From Candidatus Thorarchaeota archaeon (lineage in GTDB: Archaea > Asgardarchaeota > Thorarchaeia > Thorarchaeales > Thorarchaeaceae): DNA of 64,000 nucleotides. Location: positions 117,684 through 181,683 of the forward strand of contig SHMX01000006.1 of assembly GCA_008080745.1 (NCBI GenBank). Reading direction: 5' to 3'. The notes below the pieces were generated by a model. The model ran no database searches. It was not told the origin of the DNA and worked only from the letters and a program-made list of their open reading frames with translations. The position numbers were made by a program, and so were the translations under genes. This document shows positions 38,174 to 48,130 of this stretch, piece by piece (within the stretch, counting starts at the first letter, position 1; each line of letters opens with the position of its first letter).

Positions 38174-41100
38174 ATGGGTCTGAAAGAATTAATCAAAGGT
38201 GTCGGTAAGGACGTACTTGTAACGGCCGCAACTGTTGTTTCCGGGGTTGCCCTGGGACCACTAGGTGCAGCAGCCGTTGGCGGATTTCTATCTAGGGTTA
38301 TGGGTAAAGTGGGCGTAGATGTTGACCCAGAAGACCTTTCTATAGAGGTAGCAAATGAAACTGGGGATGAACCAGCAAAAGTAACTAAGCTTACAGAGCC
38401 AAAGACACTTCAAAGACTTGCTGAAAAACTTGCAGAAAAGACCAATCAAGATAAACAGGAAATCCTAGCAGGACTTCAATACGGTTTTAGAGAATTGCAA
38501 GGTGGAATGGGTGTAGTCATGGGAGAACTTCGTGGCAATACTCAACTTATTGCAGAAGTCATGAAAATGGCTGGAGAAACTGATGCAAAGACAGACCAGT
38601 TAATCACCCATGCTGAAAAGACTGAACGATCAATGGATGAAGTAATCCGTAGACTAGATTCAATGGAACGAGGGCTGGATATCACATTCCGCAAATTCAT
38701 TGGAGATTATTCTGACCCGCATATGTTGAGTTATGATCGACTAATGATGATTAGTCGATTGCAGAGACAGCGAACCGTGGTTGCTTCTAGTTTTGGTATA
38801 AGATATGAACCTTCATTATATGTTCCAAGACATGTAGAGGAGGGTATATTTGACCGATTCATCGCAGATGCGGGAATGTCTGATAGGAATATCTTCCTCG
38901 TTCTGGGTAATGTTGGATTGGGTAAGACTTGGTTCATGGCCAGGATGTCTAATCGTGCTATGGAACTGAACCAGCCAACGTTCTTCGTTCCTCTTGGTCA
39001 CGGGATAAAATCTCTAACAAGTGTATTCAAGGTCGAATCCATACCAGCACTGGTTGATTTGATAGACCCCATTCTTGATGAAGCTGGTGAACATGCCTAC
39101 ATCTTTCTTGATGGTCTAGACGAAATGGATCCAACTCAGATACGCCATATAATGGGTGCATTATCATCAGCAAGAAGCGATTCTGTATCTTTCATAATAT
39201 CCTGCAGAGCGACAGACTGGGCATCCAACCGGGCAATTGTTCGAGGAGCTAATGACATCAAGTATTACATTTACGATAATCCAAAAGCTGGTGAATTGGC
39301 AAGGTCACTGAGAATCAACACACCAGTTTCAGTTCTTATGTCCGAATTCACAGACAAAGAAATGAGTATTGCAATGGATCGTTACGGGATTCCACGAGAA
39401 GTACCTGAAGATCTACTACCTTTGCTAAAGAGACCATACATCATGAGGTTATCTGCACAATGGTACTATACCGTAGGTTCTTTACCCTCACCTTCATCAC
39501 CTGAGTTCTTGGACCTTTTCGCTGGTGGCCCAGAATATACAGATTCAGTATTCAGAAGATTGGGTATTCTTACCGAGAGAGATTCTCTCTATGCAACAGT
39601 AGAGAAAATAATTCAAGCAAAAAGAGAATCATTACCACTGAACGAGATTCCGATAGACCCAGAATCATCAGCATTTAGTACTCTTGTTTCATCCGGGATG
39701 CTAATCATTAAGATTGACAGAATTGGAACAACAATATCACTGAGTCCGGAATTCTTAGTTCCTCTCTTTTCATTGACCGTTCTACGACATCAAACAGATC
39801 CTACTAGGATAAAGGATATGCTTGAAGAAATCAAAGCCTGGAAGCCGGAAGCCGGTCATATTGTTGACAGGATAGTGGCAGAATTCATATTGCCAAAGTC
39901 ACCACGACCAGTAGAACGAGCTCCTCCACGTTTGGATACGCAGCCACGAGCACCAGACAAGGCAGGGTTTACAAAAGGAATCACACAGGATTTCGGAAGA
40001 CAAACACCAGCTAAACCGGAGGATGCTCCAATTGGAGTTGCTACACCTCCACCTATAACCTCTGGAGCCAGTCTAAGCCCCACCTTCACCGCTGCAAGTG
40101 AAATCAAAGCTACTAATCCAATGGAAGTAGCAGATATTCTTCTTGGTCTGTTAAACGATCCAGACGTACACGTTCGTAGAGCCGCTTCGATAGGACTTGG
40201 TTTAACAGCTCCAAGAGTCAAAGATGAGCATGCTCGTTTGGAACTGCTTCTACCACTACTTGATGATCCTGATTCTGATGTCCGTGCTGGTGCAGCTTGG
40301 GGACTCTCATTGGTAGCATCCTCATTAAGGGATGTACATCACGGTGTTGAGCTTCTTCAACCACTCACTGAGGATCTTGAATGGGCTGTTCGCAGAAGAG
40401 CATCCTTTGGTGTGGGACTCTTTGGAGCCAGAATGGATGACGAGTCTATGGGCATGAGCATCATCGAAAAACTTCTTCATCACAATGATGGACAAGTGCG
40501 GGCTGGAGCAGCCGCTGGGGTAGGACTTGGATCAATGTCAAAAGGAAACCCGAGTAAGATAGTTGATTTGCTAATACCGCTTCTAGAAGATCAATATGAC
40601 GATGCTAGAGGTGGGGCTGCACTCGGTCTGGGACTTATTGCATCCGCATTGCCACCAGGTTCCAAAGCAGCAGATCCATTATTTGATACAGCTAGGAAGG
40701 GCTTTGGAAGGATTCGCGTTGGTTCAGTACTCGGCCTCTCACTAGCATCTATTAAACACGGCAGCGGTCGTGGAATTGTTGGTGCATTCTCACCACTTCT
40801 AAATGATTCCTCATTTGAAGTACGAGGTGCATCCTGTATCGGTATTGGTCTTGCTGCTTCTAGTCTATTTGAACCAGAGGAAGTAGATAATGCAATAGAA
40901 ATCCTGATTCCAAAACTGAACGATGATGAAGAATCTGTTCGCTCAGCAGCAGCACTTGGTTTGAGCTATGTTGCATCACGTCTCCCACGGGACAAGATGA
41001 CACAGCTATTAGAGACCCTTCTTGCTCAGACTGATGAGAACATCAGAGCATGCGCCTGTGTAGGTTATGGAATGGCTGCAACCAGATTCAAGAAGCCTAC

Positions 41101-41422
41101 TGAAAAAATAGACATCCTCAGCAAATTGCTTGGAGACCGTGAAAAGGCGGTTAGAAAAGGAGCACTCTTGGGAATCGGATTGGCAAGCACTAAAGTACGA
41201 GATGTATTGACAAAAGTCAACTATCTCTCTGGTGGAATTGCTTCTGAAGATCCTGTGATACGAAAGGGAGCTGCTCTTGCTCTAGGCATATCACTCTCAG
41301 AAGTTGAACTAGATATTGGTGTGATTTTAGGAGAGAGCTTCTGGGGCACTACTCCTCTTACTCATGAGGAGTGTATGGTGGCAGGTGCTGCTTCTAGTAT
41401 TATGCTACGTTATGGAACATAA
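38174..41422 (+). CDS. STAND-type NTPase with HEAT repeats
   Basis: The order is: a hydrophobic glycine/alanine-rich N-terminal stretch (about 2-45), a coiled-coil-like helical region (about 80-180), a P-loop NTPase of STAND/NACHT type, a proline-rich linker (about 585-650), and a long array of HEAT repeats (about 650-1080) in units of about 38 residues, such as DPDVHVRRAASIGLGL. The Walker A motif is GNVGLGKTW (about 245-253) and Walker B is YIFLDGLDEMD (about 309-319) with the DGLDE signature. STAND proteins act as switch ATPases that oligomerise on sensing a ligand, in defence or signalling; the HEAT array would be the sensor. ATG 38174 with GAGGTG 9 bases upstream is preferred to a TTG at 38138. 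The gene is followed by a strong terminator. Confidence 0.85.
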   Translation: MGLKELIKGVGKDVLVTAATVVSGVALGPLGAAAVGGFLSRVMGKVGVDVDPEDLSIEVANETGDEPAKVTKLTEPKTLQRLAEKLAEKTNQDKQEILAGLQYGFRELQGGMGVVMGELRGNTQLIAEVMKMAGETDAKTDQLITHAEKTERSMDEVIRRLDSMERGLDITFRKFIGDYSDPHMLSYDRLMMISRLQRQRTVVASSFGIRYEPSLYVPRHVEEGIFDRFIADAGMSDRNIFLVLGNVGLGKTWFMARMSNRAMELNQPTFFVPLGHGIKSLTSVFKVESIPALVDLIDPILDEAGEHAYIFLDGLDEMDPTQIRHIMGALSSARSDSVSFIISCRATDWASNRAIVRGANDIKYYIYDNPKAGELARSLRINTPVSVLMSEFTDKEMSIAMDRYGIPREVPEDLLPLLKRPYIMRLSAQWYYTVGSLPSPSSPEFLDLFAGGPEYTDSVFRRLGILTERDSLYATVEKIIQAKRESLPLNEIPIDPESSAFSTLVSSGMLIIKIDRIGTTISLSPEFLVPLFSLTVLRHQTDPTRIKDMLEEIKAWKPEAGHIVDRIVAEFILPKSPRPVERAPPRLDTQPRAPDKAGFTKGITQDFGRQTPAKPEDAPIGVATPPPITSGASLSPTFTAASEIKATNPMEVADILLGLLNDPDVHVRRAASIGLGLTAPRVKDEHARLELLLPLLDDPDSDVRAGAAWGLSLVASSLRDVHHGVELLQPLTEDLEWAVRRRASFGVGLFGARMDDESMGMSIIEKLLHHNDGQVRAGAAAGVGLGSMSKGNPSKIVDLLIPLLEDQYDDARGGAALGLGLIASALPPGSKAADPLFDTARKGFGRIRVGSVLGLSLASIKHGSGRGIVGAFSPLLNDSSFEVRGASCIGIGLAASSLFEPEEVDNAIEILIPKLNDDEESVRSAAALGLSYVASRLPRDKMTQLLETLLAQTDENIRACACVGYGMAATRFKKPTEKIDILSKLLGDREKAVRKGALLGIGLASTKVRDVLTKVNYLSGGIASEDPVIRKGAALALGISLSEVELDIGVILGESFWGTTPLTHEECMVAGAASSIMLRYGT

Positions 41423-41453
41423 TGGGTGAACATTCACCCATCTAATCTTTTTT
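41422..41453 (+). terminator. Intrinsic terminator after the STAND NTPase gene
   Basis: ATGGGTGAA (41422-41430) pairs perfectly with TTCACCCAT (41433-41441), and a run of six T residues (41448-41453) follows 6 bases later. The stop codon of the NTPase gene lies at its base. The T-run runs straight into the ribosome site of the next gene. Confidence 0.75.
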
Positions 41454-41466
41454 GAGGTTTAAAATT

Positions 41467-42231
41467 TTGAAAAGAATGCCACATCCAGTTTGGCCAATTG
41501 AGTGGGTGTTTGAATTTGATGAAATTATCGACTATCTCAAAAAAATAATTCTTGAAAAATCAGAGGGTGATGATTCAGATATTTTCATTGGAGATTTTGG
41601 AGCAGGAAGAAATGAAGAAATCCCTTTATTCTTCTCAAATATTTTTCCAAGCAAGCTAAGAGATTCAGAGGTGCAATTTAATCCTAATTTTACAGTGTAC
41701 TGCACAGATTTGCACACTTTACGTATTGAGGATCTATTTAGCAAATTAATAGAAGAAGAAATTCTTGAAACATCGAGAGTGGTGCATGCTGGACTTGAAA
41801 GGATGACAGAATCGGCCACATTTACATCAGATCAAAAAGAGTTCATCGAAGGAATTGAGAATCCGACTTGGATTGACGAGTACATACTGAGAAAATCAGC
41901 ATTTCCTGCAAGTTGTCTGGACATAGGAATAATGAACAATGATATGATAGGATATCTTGCTGAATATTACCAAGAATATAGTAATTTACAGAAGGCAATT
42001 GAGGGAGTTAGAGAAGTTATGGACAGACAGAGATTACTGATAGTTACTCAGCCTTGTTCACTATACAAAGTAGACAATATTGAGATATTAGAGAGAAATG
42101 GATTCTCATTTATTATGGGTGCTGATATAGATAAACGAAGTGGTAAAGTTATGTTTGTTAATAGAGAAACACCTCTCAAAATGCTCGGTGAGTTGAACCA
42201 TTATACCTTTCTAACGTTTATCACGGCCTAG
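41467..42231 (+). CDS. Divergent class I methyltransferase-like protein
   Basis: The fold order suggests a Rossmann SAM-binding domain: IGDFGAGRNEEIP (motif I-like), YCTDLH (an acidic residue at the end of beta2), SCLDIGIMNNDMIGYL (motif IV-like), and LLIVTQPCSLYK (beta5). Similarity to known methyltransferases is weak and no substrate domain is apparent. Start choice is uncertain: TTG 41467 has GAGGT 8 bases upstream, ATG 41476 has none, and an earlier TTG at 41452 lies inside the T-run. It overlaps the convergent sensor kinase by 4 bases at a shared CTAG. Confidence 0.5.
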   Translation: MKRMPHPVWPIEWVFEFDEIIDYLKKIILEKSEGDDSDIFIGDFGAGRNEEIPLFFSNIFPSKLRDSEVQFNPNFTVYCTDLHTLRIEDLFSKLIEEEILETSRVVHAGLERMTESATFTSDQKEFIEGIENPTWIDEYILRKSAFPASCLDIGIMNNDMIGYLAEYYQEYSNLQKAIEGVREVMDRQRLLIVTQPCSLYKVDNIEILERNGFSFIMGADIDKRSGKVMFVNRETPLKMLGELNHYTFLTFITA

Positions 42232-45200
42232 TTATTTGAAATACAGTCTTCAATCGGAATCAAAATAGTAAAACAAGTCATATCTCCAATATCTAAACGA
42301 ATACTCCAATTATGGGCATCTATAATACGTTTGACAATTCTAAGACCCATACCACCTTTTTTCTTTGTTGAGAATTTATACATGAATAGTTTGTCATGAT
42401 ATTCAGGAGGAATCGAGTCCCCGTCATTACAGAAAGACAATGTTAGTGAATCTTTCTCCTCTCCAACACTGACTCTAATCAATCTGGGATTGGCGTGCTC
42501 AACAGCATTATTTAGAATATTTCTAACTACTTGATCTATTTTTTGATAATCACACTTTACAGAAGGTAATGCATCCATTTCAAATATAATATCTTCAGGG
42601 AGTATCTCTTTTGCAGCGTGTTGGATTAGTGTATTCAAATCTACGTTTATCCTATCACCAATGACTAAGCCAGAATCAGCTAATTCAATACTCCGAGAGA
42701 GTAATTTTTCCATCGACCGAATGGACCGTTTAATTGCTTCAATGTACTTTGGAGTATATTCCTCTTCAAGTAGTACCGCGTATCCAAATATATTGTGGAA
42801 GTATGTCTGTAAATCATGGCTCATTGCATGTGCGAATTCTGAGAGTTCTTCTTTTTGGCGCATTAGTAATTTCTGTGAGATAATTTGTTCAGTTATATCT
42901 AAAATCTGAACTTGAATAGCAGGTTCATTATTATAGATAGATGGGTGAGAATATCCTTCAACCCACCTAATCTCGCCCGATGGTCGTATATATCTAAATC
43001 GAGTGTTAGAGGAGGTGGGAATGCCACGGATTCTTTTCTTATACCTTTCTTCTAGAATAGGGCTGTCCTCTTGATGACAAATTTTTCTTCTCTCATCGGG
43101 AGTAAAACTAAGTAAATCCTCTATTAATCGACCGGTTATATTGGCAAAAGCCTGATTTACAAAAACATATCTCTCATTTTGGAGAATACAAAAACCAATC
43201 ACCGAGTTCTCTATAAGTTCTTTATACTTTCTAGCACTCTCCTGTAGAGCAGTTTCAACCTCTTGTCGACTAATCGCTGTGGCGAACATTCTAACTATAT
43301 TTTCAAAGAATACTTTTTCACGCTCATTAAACTGACGGGGGATTCTAGAACCGAAGGATAAAACTCCTAGTAACTCGCCTTCACCTTTCAGAATAGGTAG
43401 AGTCGTATAGGAAGTTATTCCAAATTTTTCAAAACGGAGAATCTTTTCCTTGCAAAGGGGATGTTCATAAATTGAATTTGCAAAAATGGCAACCCTCTCT
43501 CTTGCGGAATAGGACTGGATAGAAGTTTCATCTGACAGTGGTTTTGAACCAAGTAAGGAATCGTCTTGTACACCATAAGTGGCTTCCAATTCTAAAATTT
43601 TGGTTGATGGATTATATAACCTAAATGATGAAAAGTCAAATTTCAATAGCTTTGCCAAACCAGAAACAACAAGTCTACCTAGATGATTGGTAGATTCAGC
43701 AATTAATGCTGCCTCAGCAATGACTCTAATTGATAGTCGTTCTCGATTAAGAGTTTCTTCAACTGATTTTCTGGAGGTAATATCAAAATATGCTATTTGT
43801 ATCGCATGGCTTCCTTCATAATCAATAGCATTTGCATGAGATTCAACCCAAATTGTGGACCCACTCTTTGAAAGCAATCGGAAGGAGAGGGGAGTCTCAA
43901 AAGTTTTTCCCCTAAGACGTTCATGGTCCCTGGACAATACTACTTTACGATCATCAGGATGAATAAGTAACTCTTCACGTGGGAGTGAGTACAAGTCTTC
44001 TAAGGAATATCCCACCAGGTCAGAGAATGCCTGGTTAGTAAGAACAATTCTATGATCTTGGAGGATAACTATGGGTTGACGAGTTTGTTCAATTACCTCA
44101 CGATATTTTTGCTCACTCCTATATTTCGCATCTTGAGCCTCCTTTTGAGTGATGACCGATTGAAACATCTTTGCGATAGTTTCAAAAAATGATTTATCAG
44201 CAGAAACCAATTTTCGTCGTTCTTCAGCCCATAACTGAACCACACCCCAAATCGAATTGTCTTCTCTATAGAGAGGCCAAGATATCAAAGATTTAATACC
44301 TCTATGGTCTATCCGTCCATGATGGGTCTCATAGATGGGATGTTGTTTTATTTCTGGAGCAAAGATATATTCACCAGTTCTTGCTACATATGCTGCCAAT
44401 CTTTCTGAATTATGGATGGAATGTGCCTTAACATCACTTTCTTCTACATCAGAACCATAGAATGCAATAAGTTCTAGAATATCCGAATTCTGTTTTCGAA
44501 GTCCAATTGACCCATTTTGGAAATTCAGAATTTTAGCCAGGCCTGAGAGTACATAAGTGCATACCTCATTTAATGATGACTTTATTGTAGTAGCTTCAGC
44601 AATTATTTGGAAAGCTGCCTTTTCTCTATGGTATTCCTCCTCTTGTTTCCTTTCGCTAGTAATATCATTGATAGCCCAGATTGAAGCGGAATGGTTTTTG
44701 TAGGTAGTTGGTTGTGATACTATTTCCACAATTACTTCTCGACCCGATATTTGTAATTCTATTTCTTCTTTAGTTTCTATTTTGGATTCTAGTAATTTTC
44801 TCCAATTTGAGCGTTCTATATCCACAAATTCAGAAATGTGTTTGCCAATCACATCGTATTGAAGGCCAAAAATATGTAGAATTGATTGACTGATTTTAAG
44901 GATGGTGCCGCTTGAGTGAATAAGAATACCCTCAAAAGTACTCTCTAGGATATGTCGATATCGCTCCTCACTCTTTTGAAGTTCTTCAGTTATTTTTCGA
45001 GTTCGGACAGCTGATTTTATCATGTGAGTAAGTTCAGTATACTGAGCTTTTGGAGGCCCTCCTTTTGTTATATAGAAAGTTGCTCCAAGATTTAGAGCAC
45101 GGATTGCTACCTCTTCTCTTGAACGACCGGTGAATACTATGAAAGGAATCAGATTATTGTCCTCTCTGAGCAACTCAAGAAATTCAAGACCAGTTTTAGC

Positions 45201-45374
45201 TGGCATCTGATAATCAGATACAATCAAGTCAAATGCATTTTCATTTAGTGTTTTCAATGCATCATCGACTGAACTCGCTGTTGTCACCCTAATTTCTTCT
45301 GATTGTTCAAGGTATCTGCTTGCAATTTCTAGGAGATCTTTATCATCATCGACTAGCAATACCTCAATCTTCAT
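42228..45374 (-). CDS. Sensor histidine kinase REC-PAS-GAF-PAS-GAF-PAS-HATPase
   Basis: Domains in order: an N-terminal receiver (1-125) with phospho-acceptor D54 in VSDYQMP, PAS (about 132-240), GAF (about 255-410), PAS (about 422-540), GAF (about 550-690), PAS (about 705-830), then a histidine-kinase core with FAHAMSHDLQ as H-box, NILNNAVEHA as N-box, a DGDSIP G1 box and GGMGLRIVKRI as G2. There are no membrane segments, so it is a cytoplasmic sensor. A receiver at the front rather than the end suggests it is controlled by another kinase. The 1048-residue length fits a multi-sensor kinase. GGTGAG precedes the ATG by 6 bases. The signal and partner are unknown. Confidence 0.93.
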   Translation of the reverse strand: MKIEVLLVDDDKDLLEIASRYLEQSEEIRVTTASSVDDALKTLNENAFDLIVSDYQMPAKTGLEFLELLREDNNLIPFIVFTGRSREEVAIRALNLGATFYITKGGPPKAQYTELTHMIKSAVRTRKITEELQKSEERYRHILESTFEGILIHSSGTILKISQSILHIFGLQYDVIGKHISEFVDIERSNWRKLLESKIETKEEIELQISGREVIVEIVSQPTTYKNHSASIWAINDITSERKQEEEYHREKAAFQIIAEATTIKSSLNEVCTYVLSGLAKILNFQNGSIGLRKQNSDILELIAFYGSDVEESDVKAHSIHNSERLAAYVARTGEYIFAPEIKQHPIYETHHGRIDHRGIKSLISWPLYREDNSIWGVVQLWAEERRKLVSADKSFFETIAKMFQSVITQKEAQDAKYRSEQKYREVIEQTRQPIVILQDHRIVLTNQAFSDLVGYSLEDLYSLPREELLIHPDDRKVVLSRDHERLRGKTFETPLSFRLLSKSGSTIWVESHANAIDYEGSHAIQIAYFDITSRKSVEETLNRERLSIRVIAEAALIAESTNHLGRLVVSGLAKLLKFDFSSFRLYNPSTKILELEATYGVQDDSLLGSKPLSDETSIQSYSARERVAIFANSIYEHPLCKEKILRFEKFGITSYTTLPILKGEGELLGVLSFGSRIPRQFNEREKVFFENIVRMFATAISRQEVETALQESARKYKELIENSVIGFCILQNERYVFVNQAFANITGRLIEDLLSFTPDERRKICHQEDSPILEERYKKRIRGIPTSSNTRFRYIRPSGEIRWVEGYSHPSIYNNEPAIQVQILDITEQIISQKLLMRQKEELSEFAHAMSHDLQTYFHNIFGYAVLLEEEYTPKYIEAIKRSIRSMEKLLSRSIELADSGLVIGDRINVDLNTLIQHAAKEILPEDIIFEMDALPSVKCDYQKIDQVVRNILNNAVEHANPRLIRVSVGEEKDSLTLSFCNDGDSIPPEYHDKLFMYKFSTKKKGGMGLRIVKRIIDAHNWSIRLDIGDMTCFTILIPIEDCISNN

Positions 45375-45551
45375 TCAAAGCTCACCAATTCATTATTCGG
45401 TTGACTGGTTCTGACAATAATAGGCTTATTGTAATATACTGCAATTGGTTCTCAAAAATTAGATACCGTCAAAAGCATATCTTCTTCATCCAAACAGGAC
45501 TAGTAGAAAACCTTTCAAGGTAGTCATAATATAGATGGATTGGGGAAACTA

Positions 45552-46313
45552 ATGAAAATAATTTCTTGGAATTTGAATGGACTCAATGCTAGTTTAAACA
45601 AGGGATTAATTGATTTCATTCAAGAGTCATCGGCAGATGTTTTTTGTTTTCAGGAAACAAAGACTGCTGAAGACCGCGTAGATGAATCATTTTTAGGATT
45701 AGACGATTTCAAATACTATTGGCACTCAGCAAAAAAGAAAGGATACAGTGGAACGGTAATATTGTCAAAAGTTGAACCGGTATCCTCCATTTATGGATTT
45801 CATAACGAGGGCTATGATACAGAAGGGCGTTTAATCACATTAGAATTTGAAGACTATTATTTGATAAATGCCTATTTCCCTAATGCAGGTAGTGGATTAA
45901 AACGAATGGATTTCAAGCTTGAATGGGATGAGAAATTTGAGGAGTTTGTAGAAGGTCTACGTGAATCAAAACCAATTGTTATCACTGGAGACCTCAACGT
46001 GGCACATACCGAGAAGGACCTTGCAAGACCCAAGAGTAATACAAAAACAGCAGGATTTACTCCAGAAGAACGTGAGTGGTTTGACCAATTTCTCAAAAAA
46101 GGCTATATCGATACCTTCAGAGAATTTGTCGATGAAGGGGGACATTATACATTCTGGTCATATCGACATAATGCTCGTGAAAAAGACATAGGCTGGCGTC
46201 TGGATTACTTTGTGATTAGTGAGGAGCTTAAGTCAAGATTAGAAGCCAGTGAGATTCTGGATGATGTGATGGGTTCAGATCATTGCCCCATTCTCTTGGA
46301 GCTAAGTGACTAA
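45552..46313 (+). CDS. xth: Exonuclease III-family AP endonuclease
   Basis: This base-excision-repair enzyme cuts DNA 5' of abasic sites and removes 3' blocking groups. Motifs are: ISWNLNGL at the start, FCFQETKT with the metal-binding Glu, GTVILSK, ITGDLNVAH (catalytic Asp/Asn), WRLDYFVIS, and GSDHCPI (catalytic His). The 253-residue length is normal. GGGGA at 45541-45545 is 6 bases before ATG 45552, so this start is preferred to the TTG at 45540. It stands alone between divergent and codirectional genes. Confident. Confidence 0.95.
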   Translation: MKIISWNLNGLNASLNKGLIDFIQESSADVFCFQETKTAEDRVDESFLGLDDFKYYWHSAKKKGYSGTVILSKVEPVSSIYGFHNEGYDTEGRLITLEFEDYYLINAYFPNAGSGLKRMDFKLEWDEKFEEFVEGLRESKPIVITGDLNVAHTEKDLARPKSNTKTAGFTPEEREWFDQFLKKGYIDTFREFVDEGGHYTFWSYRHNAREKDIGWRLDYFVISEELKSRLEASEILDDVMGSDHCPILLELSD

Positions 46314-46413
46314 CTATCATTGTTCAGCAATCGTATAATAGAAAATAGAGTGAATTTAAATTCCCGCAAGATAGATGTTATCAAAATCAAGTGTGGATTT
46401 AGAGGTAGAGAAC

Positions 46414-48039
46414 ATGTCATTTTCGGATACACTTCGACCCATATTTACTCGTAGAGGAATCTTGTTGGTATCAGTAGCTCTGATAGGCGGACTGATATGG
46501 GTCCTCCATTTTATCCTTGAATTTTCTATATTAATAAGATTAACACCAGAGGGAGTTTCTTTCAATCCAATCTTCATTCTACCTCATATTGCAATGGTAC
46601 CTCTGGGTAGTATATTCTATCTTAGTGTTTCTTCACGATGGAAACCATTCAAGGCATTATTCCCCAATGTTACTGCGATTACAATCGTATTCATTTTAAT
46701 GGTATACACTCCATATCTGGGGGAACTTGAAACTGTACCCTATACATTAGACCCTCTGTTCATATTATACATGATACTCCTTGGGATAGCTGGTTTTGGA
46801 ATCGGTTCCATTCTAGCACCCCTTATGCTAATCAGCAAACCCTATCTGAAAAAGGTAGAGTATAACGGACGGATATATTCTTTCGCTACTGCATTTCTAA
46901 GTCCGATAGTCATTCTTGGTACTTGGCTAGATGGAATGAATAACCCTTCACTCCTAGCGATGTATTTCTTAGTATTGTATGTGGCGATTGCAATTCTGCT
47001 GATCGATGGGAGAGATAATCTCAATGAGCTTCCACCTCGATGCTCTAATATCCGTTCATTTCTTCGCCATCGAGATTTATGGCCGTCCATCCTACTGATG
47101 TTCTTTGTCGGTTTCTTTTTCACCAACACATATCTAGCCTCTGTAATTCTGCTTGATTACTCCAATAATTTGGGAAACCTGAACACGTTTGTCATTGTGT
47201 TATTCAGTGTGTGTATATTAGCAACTGTTCCCTGTGGGATATTATTTGACAAGATAGGAAGAAGATGGACCTTATTGATTGGTTTCTATTCCCAAGCTAT
47301 TGCATTCTTACTGCTATCCTTCTTTCCACCAATGCAGTATCCTGTTATGCTGGAAATAGTCTTCCCAGCTGTGATTGCCTTTGGATTTACTATAGCGATA
47401 TTCGGTGCCCTACTCGTTTCATTAGAACTCGCTCCAAGAGGTTTCTTTCGAGTTCATCAAGGCATCTCATGGGTACTCTTTGGTATTGGAATGGTAGCTG
47501 GTGTGATTACCGATCTTGCCCTATACCCATTGATAACCGTTTCACCAGCCTATCTACCGTTAGTACTGATCTTTGCTCTTTTTACAGCTACTATCATTGT
47601 TCTTCAGCTAAAAGAAACCTTACCCTCCAAAGAAGAACTAGAATGGAAAAGAAAAGTAGAACACTTGCTTGTTCTCTCTCAAGGTGGTATCCCAATGTAC
47701 TCGGAAAGATTGAGTTCCACACCGGTTTCAACAGAGGGGCCCGATGAGATGTTGGTTGGGGGTGCATTGACTGGAATAACTGAGTTAGTTAAAGAAATCT
47801 CACAACGAGCTGGGAAATTAAAAGTTATCCAGCAGGAGGGCTACTCGATCATCCTTGAAGAGGGAAGAGAGGTAATTGTTGCTGTTATGGCTCTGGAAGA
47901 GCTGGATATCATCAGAGAGAAGACCCAAGACTTCCTTGAGGACTTTCAGAGATTTTTCAGTGAGCTTATTGGAGACTGGTCCGGAGATCCCAAAATCTTC
48001 AGTCCTGCAAAAGAGTTAGTTGCTAATCATTTCGAGTAG
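46414..48039 (+). CDS. MFS-like transporter fused to longin-like cytosolic domain
   Basis: About twelve membrane helices (residues 10-400) fit the major facilitator superfamily, with the loop FDKIGRRWTLLIG matching the MFS motif A style and RGFFRVHQGISWVLFGIGM in the second half. Residues about 404-520 form a soluble alpha/beta domain: VEHLLVLSQGGIPMYSER, DEMLVGGALTGITELVKEIS, EGYSIILEEGREVIVAVM, ending in helices. This order resembles longin/roadblock-type regulatory domains known in Asgard archaea and eukaryotes. Start 46414 has AGAGG 8 bases upstream and is preferred to ATG 46375. The substrate is unknown. The fusion suggests a transport protein regulated by, or recruiting, a small GTPase (inference). 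Confidence 0.72.
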   Translation: MSFSDTLRPIFTRRGILLVSVALIGGLIWVLHFILEFSILIRLTPEGVSFNPIFILPHIAMVPLGSIFYLSVSSRWKPFKALFPNVTAITIVFILMVYTPYLGELETVPYTLDPLFILYMILLGIAGFGIGSILAPLMLISKPYLKKVEYNGRIYSFATAFLSPIVILGTWLDGMNNPSLLAMYFLVLYVAIAILLIDGRDNLNELPPRCSNIRSFLRHRDLWPSILLMFFVGFFFTNTYLASVILLDYSNNLGNLNTFVIVLFSVCILATVPCGILFDKIGRRWTLLIGFYSQAIAFLLLSFFPPMQYPVMLEIVFPAVIAFGFTIAIFGALLVSLELAPRGFFRVHQGISWVLFGIGMVAGVITDLALYPLITVSPAYLPLVLIFALFTATIIVLQLKETLPSKEELEWKRKVEHLLVLSQGGIPMYSERLSSTPVSTEGPDEMLVGGALTGITELVKEISQRAGKLKVIQQEGYSIILEEGREVIVAVMALEELDIIREKTQDFLEDFQRFFSELIGDWSGDPKIFSPAKELVANHFE

Positions 48040-48130
48040 AGAAGTAGATTGCTGTTCAATCTATACAATTATCAACAGGACAGATTTGTTATAGGTAGTT
48101 CGATAAAATAGATAGGTGGAATAGATAGCA

